The notes under the pieces are model-generated. The model was not told the DNA's origin. It saw nothing but the letters and a program-made list of their open reading frames with translations, and did no database searches. A stretch of DNA of 64,000 nucleotides from contig NZ_CP054041.1 in assembly GCF_013282665.1 (NCBI RefSeq), forward strand, positions 2,028,001 to 2,092,000, in the 5' to 3' direction. Source of the DNA: Listeria monocytogenes. Lineage in GTDB: Bacteria > Bacillota > Bacilli > Lactobacillales > Listeriaceae. Positions within the stretch are counted from its first letter, which is position 1, and each line of letters begins with the position of its first letter. The translations under genes were made by a program, and so were the position numbers. Shown here piece by piece: positions 16,888 through 25,221 of this stretch.

Positions 16888-19065
16888 ATGGAACAAATGC
16901 AAGATAAAATAATAAAATTAGTCCAAAAATCGCTAACGTATAAACCAGCGCAAATCAATGCCGTTATCAAATTAATGGAAGAAGGTAACACAGTTCCATT
17001 TATCGCGCGTTACCGTAAAGAAATGACTGGTAGCTTAGATGAAGTAGAAATCCGCGATATTGAAGAAACATTTGAATATGTAACAAAATTAGAAACTCGT
17101 AAAGAAGAAATTATTCGCCTAATAGATGAACAAGGGAAATTAACAGACGAGCTGAGAGCAGCCATTACCAAAGCAGAAAAACACCAAGCGCTCGAAGATT
17201 TATATCGTCCTTATAAACAAAAGAAACGCACAAAAGCAACGATTGCGAAAGAAAAAGGATTAGAACCGCTTGCTGATTGGCTAATGAGCTTCCCTAGTAA
17301 TGCGGACCCACTGAAAGAAGCAGCAAACTATATTTCAGAAGAAAAAGAAGTAGCGTCAGCAGAAGATGCTTTACTCGGCGCACATGAAATCATCGCGGAA
17401 CAAATCAGTGATGAGCCTAGTTTCCGTGAGTGGATTCGTAACTTTACGCGCAAATTTGGGATGATTGAATCCAGAGCGAAAAACGCTGAAGCAGACGAAA
17501 AAGGCGTTTATGAAATGTATTATGAATTTAACGAAATGATTGGTAAGGTAGCAAGTCACCGTATTCTTGCATTTAACCGCGGGGAGAAAGAAGACATTTT
17601 ACGTGTACAAGTCCAAGTAGATACGACAAAAATTTTCCAATATCTATTTGAAAAAGTGATCCAAAATCGTAATTCTCCAACACGACCATACGTAGAAGAA
17701 GCGATAATGGATGCTTATAAACGCTTTATCGGACCGGCAATTGAACGTGAAATTCGCGGTGAATTAACAGAAAAAGGCGAAGAACAAGCCATCCATATTT
17801 TCTCCGAGAACTTGCGCAAACTACTTTTACAACCACCTTTAAAAGGAAAAATTATTCTTGGGGTCGATCCGGCTTTTAGAACAGGTTGTAAATTCTCTGT
17901 ATTAGATCAAACCGGGAAAGTGCTAGAAATCGGCGTTGTTTATCCGCATACAGCAAAAGCGCGTCGTCCTGAAGCAAAACAAAAAATTGCGGAAATTTTA
18001 TCCACATACAAAGTGGAAGTTATCGCAATTGGTAACGGAACAGCGTCACGTGAAACAGAGCAATTTATTGTGGAAGTGATTCGTGAATCGAAATCGAGCG
18101 CTTATTATTGTATCGTCAATGAAGCTGGCGCGAGTGTTTATTCAGCGAGTGAAACTGCCCGCGAAGAATTCCCGGACTATCAAGTAGAAGAGCGTAGCGC
18201 CGTTTCGATTGGTCGTCGTTTGCAAGATCCACTAGCGGAACTTGTGAAAATCGATCCAAAATCTGTAGGCGTAGGGCAATATCAACATGATGTAGCACAA
18301 AAGCGTTTAAATGAAACATTAACTTTCGTCGTTGAAACGGCCGTTAACCAAGTGGGCGTAAACGTTAATACGGCCTCGGCTTCTCTGTTACAATATGTTG
18401 CTGGCTTAAACAAGACAGTCGCAAATAATATCCGTAAATATCGCGAAGAAAACGGCTCGTTCGCTTCTCGTAAAGAGTTGAAAAAGGTTCCCCGTCTGGG
18501 CGCGAAATCATATGAACAAAGTATCGGTTTCTTACGTATTTTGGAAGGTGAAAATCCACTTGATAAAACCGCAATCCACCCTGAAAGTTATAAGGCAGCT
18601 GAACAAATTGTAAAAGCAGCTGGTTTCGGATTGAAAGATATTGGTAGCGAGGATTTAAAAGCTGCACTTCAAGCACTTAGTATCCCAGAAGAAGCAGAGA
18701 AATTAAGCATTGGTAAAGAAACCATGCGCGATATCATTGATAATTTAATTGCCCCTGGTCGCGACCTTCGTGACGAGCTTCCAGCACCACTTTTAAAACA
18801 AGATGTTATTTCGATGGAAGATTTAAAACAAGGCATGGAATTACAAGGAACCGTTCGGAATGTAGTTGACTTTGGCGCATTTGTTGATATTGGTGTGAAA
18901 CAAGACGGCCTTGTGCATATTTCGAAACTAAGCAATTCTTTTGTTAAAAACCCGATGGATGTCGTTTCAGTAGGAGACGTTGTAACTGTTTGGGTAGATG
19001 AAGTAGACACAAAGAAAAACCGTATTGCTTTAACTATGCTAAATCCTAATGGAAGTGTTAAATAA
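16888..19065 (+). CDS. tex: Tex-family RNA-binding transcription accessory protein
   Basis: 725 residues, typical of Tex. The N-terminal helical Tex domain contains [26 protein letters not shown] YqgF-like nuclease fold follows ([18 protein letters not shown]), then a helix-hairpin-helix segment ([25 protein letters not shown]). The C-terminal S1 domain (from about 645) reads [31 protein letters not shown]. Tex proteins bind nucleic acids and influence transcription; in pathogens they affect toxin and stress gene expression. TTGGAGG precedes the ATG. The stop overlaps the next start (TAATG). Confidence 0.95.
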   Translation: MEQMQDKIIKLVQKSLTYKPAQINAVIKLMEEGNTVPFIARYRKEMTGSLDEVEIRDIEETFEYVTKLETRKEEIIRLIDEQGKLTDELRAAITKAEKHQALEDLYRPYKQKKRTKATIAKEKGLEPLADWLMSFPSNADPLKEAANYISEEKEVASAEDALLGAHEIIAEQISDEPSFREWIRNFTRKFGMIESRAKNAEADEKGVYEMYYEFNEMIGKVASHRILAFNRGEKEDILRVQVQVDTTKIFQYLFEKVIQNRNSPTRPYVEEAIMDAYKRFIGPAIEREIRGELTEKGEEQAIHIFSENLRKLLLQPPLKGKIILGVDPAFRTGCKFSVLDQTGKVLEIGVVYPHTAKARRPEAKQKIAEILSTYKVEVIAIGNGTASRETEQFIVEVIRESKSSAYYCIVNEAGASVYSASETAREEFPDYQVEERSAVSIGRRLQDPLAELVKIDPKSVGVGQYQHDVAQKRLNETLTFVVETAVNQVGVNVNTASASLLQYVAGLNKTVANNIRKYREENGSFASRKELKKVPRLGAKSYEQSIGFLRILEGENPLDKTAIHPESYKAAEQIVKAAGFGLKDIGSEDLKAALQALSIPEEAEKLSIGKETMRDIIDNLIAPGRDLRDELPAPLLKQDVISMEDLKQGMELQGTVRNVVDFGAFVDIGVKQDGLVHISKLSNSFVKNPMDVVSVGDVVTVWVDEVDTKKNRIALTMLNPNGSVK

Positions 19066-19532
19066 TGAATCAAGCAGAATTGCAGCGACACATGGAAGAA
19101 GTGTCGCTGCAATTTTTCCAAAAAGAATTTCGCCACCAAGCCATGTTTAATGCGCGCTTACGAACCACTGGGGGTCGCTATTTGCTAAAAAGTCATAATA
19201 TCGAAATGAACCCCAAGTACCTAGAAAACTTTGGATTAGCGTACTTTATCGGGATTATGAAGCATGAACTATGTCATTATCACCTTCATTTAGAGAAAAA
19301 AGGTTATCAGCATCGCGATCAAGATTTCCGTGAGTTATTAAAAAAAGTAGACGCACCGAGATTTTGTGCAACGATACCACGTGAAATTACCATGCATGAA
19401 TATACATGCAAAAGTTGCGGGAAGTCCTTTTTAAGACAACGCAGATTCAATGTGAACCGTTATCGCTGTGGCAGTTGTGGTGGAAAATTAATACAAACAG
19501 GTTCCAAGAAAATTTATACAGAAAACGCATGA
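19065..19532 (+). CDS. SprT-like zinc metalloprotease family protein (YdcK-like)
   Basis: 155 residues. HELCHYHLH in the first half is the HExxH zinc motif of SprT proteins. The C-terminal zinc ribbon has CKSCGKSF and CGSCGGKL, i.e. four cysteines. The N-terminus aligns with Bacillus YdcK-type proteins from the first codons, so the ATG overlapping the tex stop is probably the true start. Unusually, codons 5-17 contain a perfect 14-bp palindrome followed by a T run (separate entry). The role is unknown; eukaryotic SprT-fold Spartan repairs DNA-protein crosslinks, but a similar role here is only inference. Confidence 0.88.
   Translation: MNQAELQRHMEEVSLQFFQKEFRHQAMFNARLRTTGGRYLLKSHNIEMNPKYLENFGLAYFIGIMKHELCHYHLHLEKKGYQHRDQDFRELLKKVDAPRFCATIPREITMHEYTCKSCGKSFLRQRRFNVNRYRCGSCGGKLIQTGSKKIYTENA
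19078..19117 (+). terminator. Terminator-like palindrome inside the sprT-like coding sequence
   Basis: AATTGCAGCGACAC (19078-19091) and GTGTCGCTGCAATT (19101-19114) are perfectly complementary across a 9-nt loop. TTT follows, so five T residues in a row close the 3' side. The structure lies within codons 5-17. It would end the tex message while leaving the sprT-like gene to read-through. Confidence 0.7.
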
Positions 19533-19584
19533 AAAGTCTTGCAATTTTGCCAGGTTCTGCGTATACTAGTGGAAGTCAGATAAT

Positions 19585-19657
19585 TCCACAGTAGCTCAGT
19601 TGGTAGAGCAATCGGCTGTTAACCGATCGGTCGCAGGTTCGAGTCCTGCCTGTGGAG
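19585..19657 (+). tRNA. tRNA-Asn (GTT)
   Basis: A 73-nt cloverleaf. The TCCACAG/CTGTGGA acceptor stem, the anticodon loop CTGTTAA with GTT and the GGTTCGAGTCC T arm are all visible. CCA is not encoded. Confidence 0.95.
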
Positions 19658-19660
19658 TTT

Positions 19661-19748
19661 GGGGAAGTACTCAAGTGGCTGAAGAGGTGCCCCTGCTAAG
19701 GGTATAGGTCGCTCGCGCGGCGCGAGGGTTCAAATCCCTCCTTCTCCG
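19661..19748 (+). tRNA. tRNA-Ser (GCT)
   Basis: An 88-nt class II tRNA. It has the GGGGAAG/CTTCTCC acceptor, the anticodon GCT in CTGCTAA, a long variable arm (TCGCTCGCGCGGCGCGA) and the GGTTCAAATCC T loop. It follows tRNA-Asn by 3 nt. Confidence 0.95.
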
Positions 19749-19760
19749 TAATAACTTATA

Positions 19761-19797
19761 AAGACATTGTTTAGGAAACTAAGCAGTGTCTTTTTTT
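19761..19797 (+). terminator. Terminator after the tRNA-Asn/tRNA-Ser pair
   Basis: AAGACATTGTTTAG and CTAAGCAGTGTCTT form a stem with a GAAA loop, followed by a T run. Confidence 0.8.
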
Positions 19798-19900
19798 GTG
19801 GAAAAATAGCGATGGATTTGCGTCTATATGTATGCTAAAGTTATTTGGAAAGATAAGCTCAAGTTGCAAAAAACATAACGTAAATACTCGGAGGTGCAAA

Positions 19901-20256
19901 ATGAAGGTTATCCATTTTTATAGTGAAAATGCGGACTATGGCTGTTTTTCTAATTTCTCTTTACATCCAGTTGTCATAGATGGTGTGACTTATATGACTA
20001 CAGAACACTATTTCCAAGCGTAAAAGTTTATGGATAAAAAGCTTATTAAGAAAGTAATTAATGTGAAAAAACAATTGATGTAGCAAAAGTAGAGCAACAT
20101 TCAGAAGTGAAAGAAAAACTTTTAGCCACTGGAAATGCTATTTTAGTGGAACATACGGAAAATGATTATTATTGGGGCGATGGTGGAGATGGCTCGGGAG
20201 AAAATCGTCTAGGCAAAATTTTGATGAAAGTTAGAGACGAATGGAACGCTAAATAG
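19901..20256 (+). pseudogene. Broken YbiA/NADAR-type N-glycosidase gene
   Basis: A good GGAGG and ATG at 19901 begin a 40-codon reading (MKVIHFYSENADYGCFSNF... EHYFQA) typical of the YbiA/DUF1768 N-terminus. It stops at TAA (20021-20023) where the family has Gln-Lys-Phe, so CAA to TAA is likely. A second stop follows. The family C-terminus (KEKLLATG, YYWGDGGDGSGENRLGKILM) is then found in a different frame, ending at 20256. The middle, about 30-40 residues, is missing. Functional members hydrolyse toxic riboflavin intermediates. It lies directly behind a tRNA pair, a common site of gene gain and loss. Confidence 0.85.
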
Positions 20257-20271
20257 TGGGAGGTAGCTTAA

Positions 20272-20757
20272 ATGGAACGAATAAATCATTTTCTTGCATG
20301 GGCTAAAAATAATAATTGGCAAATAGATTTGTCTGCTGTAGAGAAAAAATTTCCAGAGCAGATTTTAAAAAGATATGTAAATATACCAGACGAATATAAA
20401 GCTTTTTATGCGCAAATTAACCTTTGCTGTAATGCGGCTGATACTTGTTGGTTTTTGTCGGAAGAAGATTTTTTAGAGAATGGGGATGACGCCTTTTCGG
20501 GGAATTCTTTTGAAGAAATGAGTTTAGAAGCAGCAGAAGGTGATAAAAATTTAGAGAATAAAATAAAACTATTTTGGAATACACATTTACCAATTATGAT
20601 GAGTGTTGGTGGTAGTTATGAATATTATGCTATCGCTTTAAATGACGGAAGTGTTGTTCATAGTTCGGAACCTGAATTTGAAGAAAGTCTGGTTGTAGCA
20701 GACTCGTTTGCGGATTTTTTACTGAAAATCGTTGCTGGTGAAGTTGTGATAAGTTAA
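20272..20757 (+). CDS. SMI1/KNR4 (SUKH)-like protein
   Basis: 161 residues, acidic, single domain. The order of an early LKRYVNIPDEYKAFYAQIN helix, an aromatic WFLSEEDFLENG turn, an acidic loop, LPIMMSVGGSYEYYAIAL and the final SFADFLLKI helix is that of SUKH superfamily proteins. Many of these are immunity proteins against polymorphic toxins. No toxin gene is adjacent, so it may be an orphan immunity protein or a housekeeping member. The ribosome site GGGAGG lies 9 nt upstream, just after the ybiA-like remnant. Confidence 0.65.
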   Translation: MERINHFLAWAKNNNWQIDLSAVEKKFPEQILKRYVNIPDEYKAFYAQINLCCNAADTCWFLSEEDFLENGDDAFSGNSFEEMSLEAAEGDKNLENKIKLFWNTHLPIMMSVGGSYEYYAIALNDGSVVHSSEPEFEESLVVADSFADFLLKIVAGEVVIS

Positions 20758-20811
20758 ATTGTATTAGGAAATTTGCTATAATAAGAAAAACGTTTCAGAA
20801 AGGAAAGGACT

Positions 20812-21204
20812 ATGGATAATAAACTAGAATTTACAACGATTGATGAATATATTACCCAAGCGCCACCGGAAACAAAAGAAGTGCTGCAAAAAATCAGAGA
20901 AACGATTAAAGCTGCTGCACCGGAAGCAACAGAGAAAATAAGTTATCAAATGCCGACTTTTTATTTGGAAGGGAATCTGGTGCACTTCGCTGTTGCAAAA
21001 AATCATTACGGGTTTTATCCAGCTTCTAGTGGCATTGCGGCGTTTGAATCTCAGCTTGGAAATTACAAGCATTCCAAAGGTGCTGTACAGTTTCCAATCA
21101 AAGAAGAAGTCCCTTATGAGTTAATTAAAGAAATGACACTTTTCCGACTAGCAGAAAATAAGCAAAAAGCAGCAGAAAAGCTAGCAAAAAAGAAGAAAAA
21201 ATAA
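20812..21204 (+). CDS. DUF1801 family protein (YdhG-like)
   Basis: 130 residues. The sequence from FTTIDEYITQAPPETKEVLQKIRETIKAAAPEATEKISYQMPTF through HFAVAKNHYGFYPASSGIAAF is the DUF1801 pattern. Bacillus YdhG, a frataxin-like iron chaperone, belongs to this fold. A lysine-rich tail (KKAAEKLAKKKKK-type) ends the protein. It stands alone, with AGGAAAGGAC before the ATG and a terminator after the stop. The iron-chaperone role is inference from the family. Confidence 0.8.
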   Translation: MDNKLEFTTIDEYITQAPPETKEVLQKIRETIKAAAPEATEKISYQMPTFYLEGNLVHFAVAKNHYGFYPASSGIAAFESQLGNYKHSKGAVQFPIKEEVPYELIKEMTLFRLAENKQKAAEKLAKKKKK

Positions 21205-21211
21205 GAACGAG

Positions 21212-21241
21212 ACTTTCATTGTGATGATGGAAGTCTTTTTT
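21212..21241 (+). terminator. Rho-independent terminator
   Basis: AGACTTTCAT and ATGATGGAAGTCT form a stem followed by seven T residues, after the DUF1801 gene. Confidence 0.75.
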
Positions 21242-21263
21242 TGTTTGGTCTTTTATTTTAAAA

Positions 21264-21276
21264 AGACTAGACATTT
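21264..21276 (+). promoter_or_regulatory. Putative GntR operator copy upstream of the PTS IIC gene
   Basis: AGACTAGACATTT shares the 12-mer GACTAGACATTT with the site before the adjacent GntR-type regulator gene (22678-22690). It overlaps the -35 TAGACA (21268-21273), which is 16 nt from the TATAAT at 21290-21295. Binding there would block initiation. Confidence 0.5.
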
Positions 21277-21295
21277 AATATTAAATGAGTATAAT
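21268..21295 (+). promoter_or_regulatory. Sigma-A promoter of the PTS IIC gene
   Basis: TAGACA, a 16-nt spacer and a perfect TATAAT, 55 nt before the GTG start. Confidence 0.6.
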
Positions 21296-21301
21296 AATAA
21301 A

Positions 21302-21316
21302 TAGAAAACGTTTTCT
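21302..21316 (+). promoter_or_regulatory. cre-like site (CcpA)
   Basis: TAGAAAACGTTTTCT contains the palindrome AGAAAACGTTTTCT and matches WTGNAANCGNWNNCW with one mismatch. It lies at the expected transcription start, a position suited to carbon catabolite repression. Confidence 0.6.
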
Positions 21317-21349
21317 TTTTAGAAAAATATCATGTTTGGGGGAAGTAAA

Positions 21350-22636
21350 GTGAATAAGTTTATGGAGTTACTTGGGGAAAAGTTAATGCCTCTTGCTGCA
21401 AAACTAGGAGAGAATAGGTACTTAACCACTTTAAGAGATGCATTCATGTTGGCATTTCCGCTAACAATGTTTGGTTCGATTGCGGTGGTTTTAATGAATC
21501 TACCATTTTGGAGTGATGAAACGAAGGCAGTTTTACAGTTGTATCTCGGGAATGCCCAAAGCGCCACGATGAGTATTATGACTGTCTTTGTTGTTTTTGG
21601 AATTGGATATTCACTATCTAAATATTATAAAGTTGAAGCAATTTATGGAGGGGCAGTTGCCCTTGCTAGCTTCTTGATTTTAACGCCATTTTTCTTTAAT
21701 AGTCCTGATGGAGAGCTTATTACCGGAGCGCTTTCGTTAGATCGACTTGGGGCAAAAGGAATGTTTATCGGAATGATTACTGGTTTTATTGCTGCAGAAT
21801 TATATCGATTTTTTGTTCAACGGGATTGGACAATCAAAATGCCTGCAGGAGTTCCACCTGCTGTAGCTAAATCATTTGCAGCACTTATTCCCGCTATCTT
21901 AACATTAAGTATTTTTTTAGCAATTAATGTTATAGTACAATTCTTCTTCCATACAAACTTACATGATGTTGTTTATACTGTTATTCAAAAGCCTTTAGTG
22001 GGGCTGGGTTCAGGAATTGTTCCAACACTAATCGCTTTATTTTTTGTCCAAGTATTATGGTTTTTCGGCCTGCATGGTCAAATTATCGTCAACTCGGTAA
22101 TGGACCCGATTTGGAATACGTTAATGCTTGAAAATTTAGATGCCTATAAAGCTGGACTCCCATTGCCGCATATTATTACGAAACCATTTATGGAAGTCTT
22201 TACTGTTGGTATGGGCGGATCTGGAATGACTTTAGCAGTCGTTATTGCGCTAGCATTCTTAATGAAGAGTAAGCAAAGTAAAGAAATTGGCCGATTAGCA
22301 CTTGGACCTGGAATTTTTAACGTTAATGAGCCAGCACTTTTTGGTATGCCAATTGTATTGAATGCTACGATTTTAATTCCATGGATTATTGCACCTTTGA
22401 TTGTAACTACCCTGAATTATTTCGTAATGGCAGCTGGTATTGTTCCTGCTCCAACCGGGGTTGCTGTTCCTTGGACGGTGCCCATTGTAATCAATGGAAT
22501 TCTCGCAACCAACTCATGGCTAGGTGGGGCGCTACAAGTAGTCGATTTCTTCATCGTTCTCCTTATTTGGTACCCATTCTTAAAACTAGTCGATCGTACA
22601 AATATTGCGAGAGAATCAGAGGCGGCTATCAAATAA
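21350..22636 (+). CDS. PTS cellobiose/lactose-family IIC permease
   Basis: 428 residues from the GTG at 21350, 6-7 nt after TTGGGGGAA; an ATG at 21332 would place the ribosome site inside the gene. NKFMELLGEKLMPLAAKLGENRYLTTLRDAFM is the typical start of CelB-like IIC proteins. Eight to ten membrane segments follow, with the conserved FNVNEPALFGMPIVLN substrate loop. IIA and IIB are not encoded nearby, so it must use components from elsewhere, for example the IIB/IIA at 34.0-35.9 kb. A GntR regulator follows; the operators suggest sugar-induced derepression. Confidence 0.92.
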   Translation: MNKFMELLGEKLMPLAAKLGENRYLTTLRDAFMLAFPLTMFGSIAVVLMNLPFWSDETKAVLQLYLGNAQSATMSIMTVFVVFGIGYSLSKYYKVEAIYGGAVALASFLILTPFFFNSPDGELITGALSLDRLGAKGMFIGMITGFIAAELYRFFVQRDWTIKMPAGVPPAVAKSFAALIPAILTLSIFLAINVIVQFFFHTNLHDVVYTVIQKPLVGLGSGIVPTLIALFFVQVLWFFGLHGQIIVNSVMDPIWNTLMLENLDAYKAGLPLPHIITKPFMEVFTVGMGGSGMTLAVVIALAFLMKSKQSKEIGRLALGPGIFNVNEPALFGMPIVLNATILIPWIIAPLIVTTLNYFVMAAGIVPAPTGVAVPWTVPIVINGILATNSWLGGALQVVDFFIVLLIWYPFLKLVDRTNIARESEAAIK

Positions 22637-22667
22637 GTTATGTTTTCCTTTTCGATATGCTATAATT

Positions 22668-22690
22668 TGACTAGAAATGACTAGACATTT
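22668..22690 (+). promoter_or_regulatory. Direct-repeat operator upstream of the GntR regulator gene
   Basis: TGACTAGA occurs at 22668-22675 and again at 22678-22685, exactly 10 nt apart. The second copy continues to TGACTAGACATTT, shared with the site upstream of the IIC gene. The repeats lie just after TATAAT at 22661-22666, so autoregulation by the adjacent GntR protein is likely. Confidence 0.5.
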
Positions 22691-22716
22691 TTAATTCAAG
22701 TGAAGGAGCGATCGAA

Positions 22717-23430
22717 TTGGTTAAGTATGAATTGATTGCAGCAGATATCCGCGAAAAAATAAACAATGGTACTTACCCACCAGAATCCATTCTTCCTGAT
22801 CAAGTAAGCTTATGTAAAGCCTATGACTGTAGCAGAATGACAATAAAAAAAGCCTTTGACGTTTTAGCGCTTGAAGGACTTGTTTACCGACAACGGGGTG
22901 CAGGAACTTTTGTGATGAAAAATGCCTTAGCTAATAAGCAAGACGCGAGTTTACGGGATTATGACGGTTTGACAAAAATGATGGGAGATAATCGAATCTC
23001 AAGTAAAATTATTGCATTCGATATTGCTTTCCCAGATGAAAAAACACAAGAACAACTTTTAATAAAAGCAGACCAGCCGGTGTACAAATTGATTCGGTTA
23101 CGGCTCTTGGACGGCGCACCATATGTGTTAGAGCATACAACGATGCCGGCAGATTTAGTTCCTGGTTTAACAAGAGAAATTTTACATCATTCGATTTATG
23201 CATACTTACAAGACACATTAGGACTCGTGCTAAGCGGCGCCTTTCGGAAAATTAATGCCGATAAGCCATCTGAGTATGACCAAGAATATTTAGCATGCGG
23301 AAAACATGATCCAGTGTTAGAAGTGGAGCAAGTTGTGTATTTGAAAGATGGTAGACCAGTGGAATATTCTAGGTCAAGACACCGCTATGATACGAGAAGT
23401 TTTATTATGGTTGATCATCGGGAAAAGTGA
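22717..23430 (+). CDS. GntR-family (HutC/UTRA) transcriptional regulator
   Basis: 237 residues starting at TTG with AAGGAGCG 8 nt upstream. The N-terminal winged helix is KYELIAADIREKINNGTYPPESILPDQVSLCKAYDCSRMTIKKAFDVLALEGLVYRQRGAGTFV. From about 85 a UTRA effector domain follows, with the typical EHTTMPADLVPGL and a closing PVEYSRSRHRYD. Such regulators sense sugar phosphates or similar ligands and usually repress. It lies after the IIC gene, and shared sequence repeats upstream of both genes point to these two as targets. A terminator follows. Confidence 0.9.
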   Translation: MVKYELIAADIREKINNGTYPPESILPDQVSLCKAYDCSRMTIKKAFDVLALEGLVYRQRGAGTFVMKNALANKQDASLRDYDGLTKMMGDNRISSKIIAFDIAFPDEKTQEQLLIKADQPVYKLIRLRLLDGAPYVLEHTTMPADLVPGLTREILHHSIYAYLQDTLGLVLSGAFRKINADKPSEYDQEYLACGKHDPVLEVEQVVYLKDGRPVEYSRSRHRYDTRSFIMVDHREK

Positions 23431-23443
23431 AGGAAAGTCAGCG

Positions 23444-23471
23444 TGCCATAAAGCATTGCTGACTTTTTTAT
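23444..23471 (+). terminator. Rho-independent terminator
   Basis: AGTCAGC and GCTGACT form a stem with a T run, after the GntR gene. Confidence 0.75.
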
Positions 23472-23533
23472 TCGAGTAAAAATGCATAAAATGTAGAAGA
23501 TAAAAAAATTGTAAATAAAATTAGAAAAAGCCG

Positions 23534-23561
23534 TTGACAGTCACTCAGATTATGTTATAAT
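23534..23561 (+). promoter_or_regulatory. Strong promoter of the tRNA-Glu/tRNA-Asp unit
   Basis: A perfect TTGACA (23534-23539) and TATAAT (23556-23561) are 16 nt apart. The stretch 23431-23922 holds no protein gene: it contains a terminator, this promoter, an AAATGAAT/ATTCATTT pair that could guide tRNA processing, the two tRNAs, their terminator and the next promoter. Confidence 0.85.
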
Positions 23562-23624
23562 AAAAAAGCTGGTGTAAGAGAAATGAATTCAATTGAATAT
23601 ATATTCATTTTTCGCTTTTTATCT

Positions 23625-23696
23625 GGCCCGTTGGTCAAGCGGTTAAGACACCGCCCTTTCACGGCGGTAACACGGGTTCGAATCCCGTACGGGTCA
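23625..23696 (+). tRNA. tRNA-Glu (TTC)
   Basis: A 72-nt cloverleaf. GGCCCGT/ACGGGTC acceptor, anticodon TTC in CCTTTCAC, GGTTCGAATCC T arm. Confidence 0.96.
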
Positions 23697-23722
23697 CTTT
23701 TTTATTCATTTTTTATACATAT

Positions 23723-23795
23723 GGTTCCGTGGTGTAGGGGTTAACATGCCTGCCTGTCACGCAGGAGATCGCGGGTTCAAATCCCGTCGGGACCG
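23723..23795 (+). tRNA. tRNA-Asp (GTC)
   Basis: A 73-nt cloverleaf. GGTTCCG/CGGGACC acceptor, anticodon GTC in CTGTCAC, GGTTCAAATCC T arm. Confidence 0.96.
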
Positions 23796-23799
23796 CTCA

Positions 23800-23833
23800 A
23801 AAAGAATCCAAGCTAAACTTGGATTCTTTTTTT
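23800..23833 (+). terminator. Terminator of the tRNA unit
   Basis: AAGAATCCAAG and CTTGGATTCTT form a perfect stem with a CTAAA loop and a following T run. Confidence 0.9.
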
Positions 23834-23844
23834 CGTGCCGGAAA

Positions 23845-23874
23845 TTGGACACAGCTTTTTATTTGAGCTATAAT
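23845..23874 (+). promoter_or_regulatory. Promoter of the OsmC-like gene
   Basis: TTGGAC (23845-23850) and TATAAT (23869-23874) are 18 nt apart, 48 nt before the ATG. Confidence 0.65.
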
Positions 23875-23922
23875 CTTATTATTCATATAAGAATTGTAAG
23901 GATTAAATTGGAGGAATGAATC

Positions 23923-24303
23923 ATGGATTTAGTGAAAAATGGGAAAGTATTAGAACTTGTACATCCAAGTGGAAACTGGACATTAATTAAAGAAGAAGGT
24001 TTTTCTCCAGTTCAAATAACTGTTGCGGCGGTTGCTGCTTGTAGCGGATATGTCTATCAAACGTTACTTGAGAAAAAAAGAATTGATATAAATGATTTAA
24101 GCATTCATATAGATTATGAGCAAGATCAAGAAAGTGCTGTGCATGTTTTGACGAAAATTAATGTTACTTTTACGGTGGATTTAGTGGATAAAAGCAATGA
24201 AGCGAAAGCCGAAAAAGCCGTCCATTTAGTGAAAGACGCCTGCCCGGTTGCGAAAAGTTTAGATCCGTCGATTGAAATTAATGAGATTGTTGTTTTTAAA
24301 TAA
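23923..24303 (+). CDS. OsmC/Ohr family protein
   Basis: 126 residues. VTVAAVAACSGYVYQTLLEKKRI carries the first conserved Cys and LVKDACPVAKSLDPSIEIN the second, the pair used by OsmC/Ohr proteins to reduce organic hydroperoxides. The protein is short and closer to YhfA-type OsmC proteins than to Ohr. A GGAGG ribosome site and a separate promoter and terminator make it a single-gene unit. The peroxidase role is inferred from the cysteines. Confidence 0.85.
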   Translation: MDLVKNGKVLELVHPSGNWTLIKEEGFSPVQITVAAVAACSGYVYQTLLEKKRIDINDLSIHIDYEQDQESAVHVLTKINVTFTVDLVDKSNEAKAEKAVHLVKDACPVAKSLDPSIEINEIVVFK

Positions 24304-24311
24304 AATGATTT

Positions 24312-24342
24312 ATAGACCAAGCGGTGGTGCTTGGTCTTTTTT
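24312..24342 (+). terminator. Rho-independent terminator
   Basis: AGACCAAGC and GCTTGGTCT form a stem followed by six T residues. Confidence 0.85.
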
Positions 24343-24416
24343 GTGTTTAGTTTGGCTTGATTACTTGGAGGGAAGTCTATATACTGAAACAAACAACACA
24401 AACGAGGTGCTGGAAT

Positions 24417-25091
24417 ATGGCAGAGAAAACAATAGTAGAAAAATTACAACTGACTAAATATAAAGAAGCAGTCATCCTAAATCAACCAGATGGAGCGGAT
24501 TATTTCCAAAATCTAGCAAATTACGAAGAAAAACTAGCAGACAAACAATACGATTTAATTTTTGCTTTTGTTGAAACGCTAGAAGAATTAATTACGTTCG
24601 TGCAAAAAGTTATTGTTGAAAATAAACTTGCTGCGAATGGTTATTTATTTTTCGCCTACCCCAAAAAAGGCAATAAAAAGTTCACTACATATGTACACCG
24701 CGATGAACTCATGCCAGCGCTAAAAACCGATGAAGAAGGCTACGTGGACGGTAGCACTCTCAAATTCACGCGAATGGTCGCGCTCGATGAAACATACACG
24801 GTTGTTGGACTAAAAGAAGCAGCAAAACTAAAAGCAAAGGGCGTTAAGAAAAACAATCCTTCCGCAGATGAATACGCCGATTATGTCCCTCTTGTCGCCG
24901 AATTTTTAGCAGACAAAGATGATTTACAAGCCTTCTATAATAACTTAGCAACGGGATACCAGCGTGTTTGGGCGCGCTATATTTACTCTGCCAAACAACC
25001 AGCGACACAAGAAAAAAGACGTTTAGAAATGATTGATATTTTAAGTCAAGGTTATAAAACAAAAGATCTTTACCGCCAAGGGAAAAAATAA
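24417..25091 (+). CDS. YdeI/OmdA-like protein
   Basis: 224 residues from the ATG at 24417, which follows GAGGTG by 8 nt; the in-frame reading can be extended upstream to 24357, but without a better ribosome site. The C-terminal LQAFYNNLATGYQRVWARYIYSAKQPATQEKRRLEMIDILSQG matches the OmdA/YdeI pattern (helix, SAK-x-P-x-T-x-x-KR, helix). The N-terminal half has a DUF3052/YdeI-like region with FVETLEELITFVQKVI and YLFFAYPKKGNKKF. YdeI proteins have been called bacteriocin-protection proteins, but the function is not well established. A terminator follows. Confidence 0.7.
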   Translation: MAEKTIVEKLQLTKYKEAVILNQPDGADYFQNLANYEEKLADKQYDLIFAFVETLEELITFVQKVIVENKLAANGYLFFAYPKKGNKKFTTYVHRDELMPALKTDEEGYVDGSTLKFTRMVALDETYTVVGLKEAAKLKAKGVKKNNPSADEYADYVPLVAEFLADKDDLQAFYNNLATGYQRVWARYIYSAKQPATQEKRRLEMIDILSQGYKTKDLYRQGKK

Positions 25092-25118
25092 CCAAATAAT
25101 TTTATTTGGTTATTTTTG
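25089..25118 (+). terminator. Rho-independent terminator
   Basis: AACCAAATAA and ATTTGGTTATTTTT form a hairpin with a T run. Confidence 0.75.
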
Positions 25119-25221
25119 TGTTTGAAACTGCTTCTTTATGTAAAAATGTCTAGGCGTGATAGAATAGAAGAGGAATAAGACGAAGGAAAATCTTGTTGCA
25201 CTGGAAAAGGGGACATGCAGG

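Noticed and set aside
18669..19139. 156-codon minus-strand open frame across the tex/sprT-like border
   Set aside because: Shadow of tex. It only arises from the reverse strand of conserved codons and has no ribosome site.
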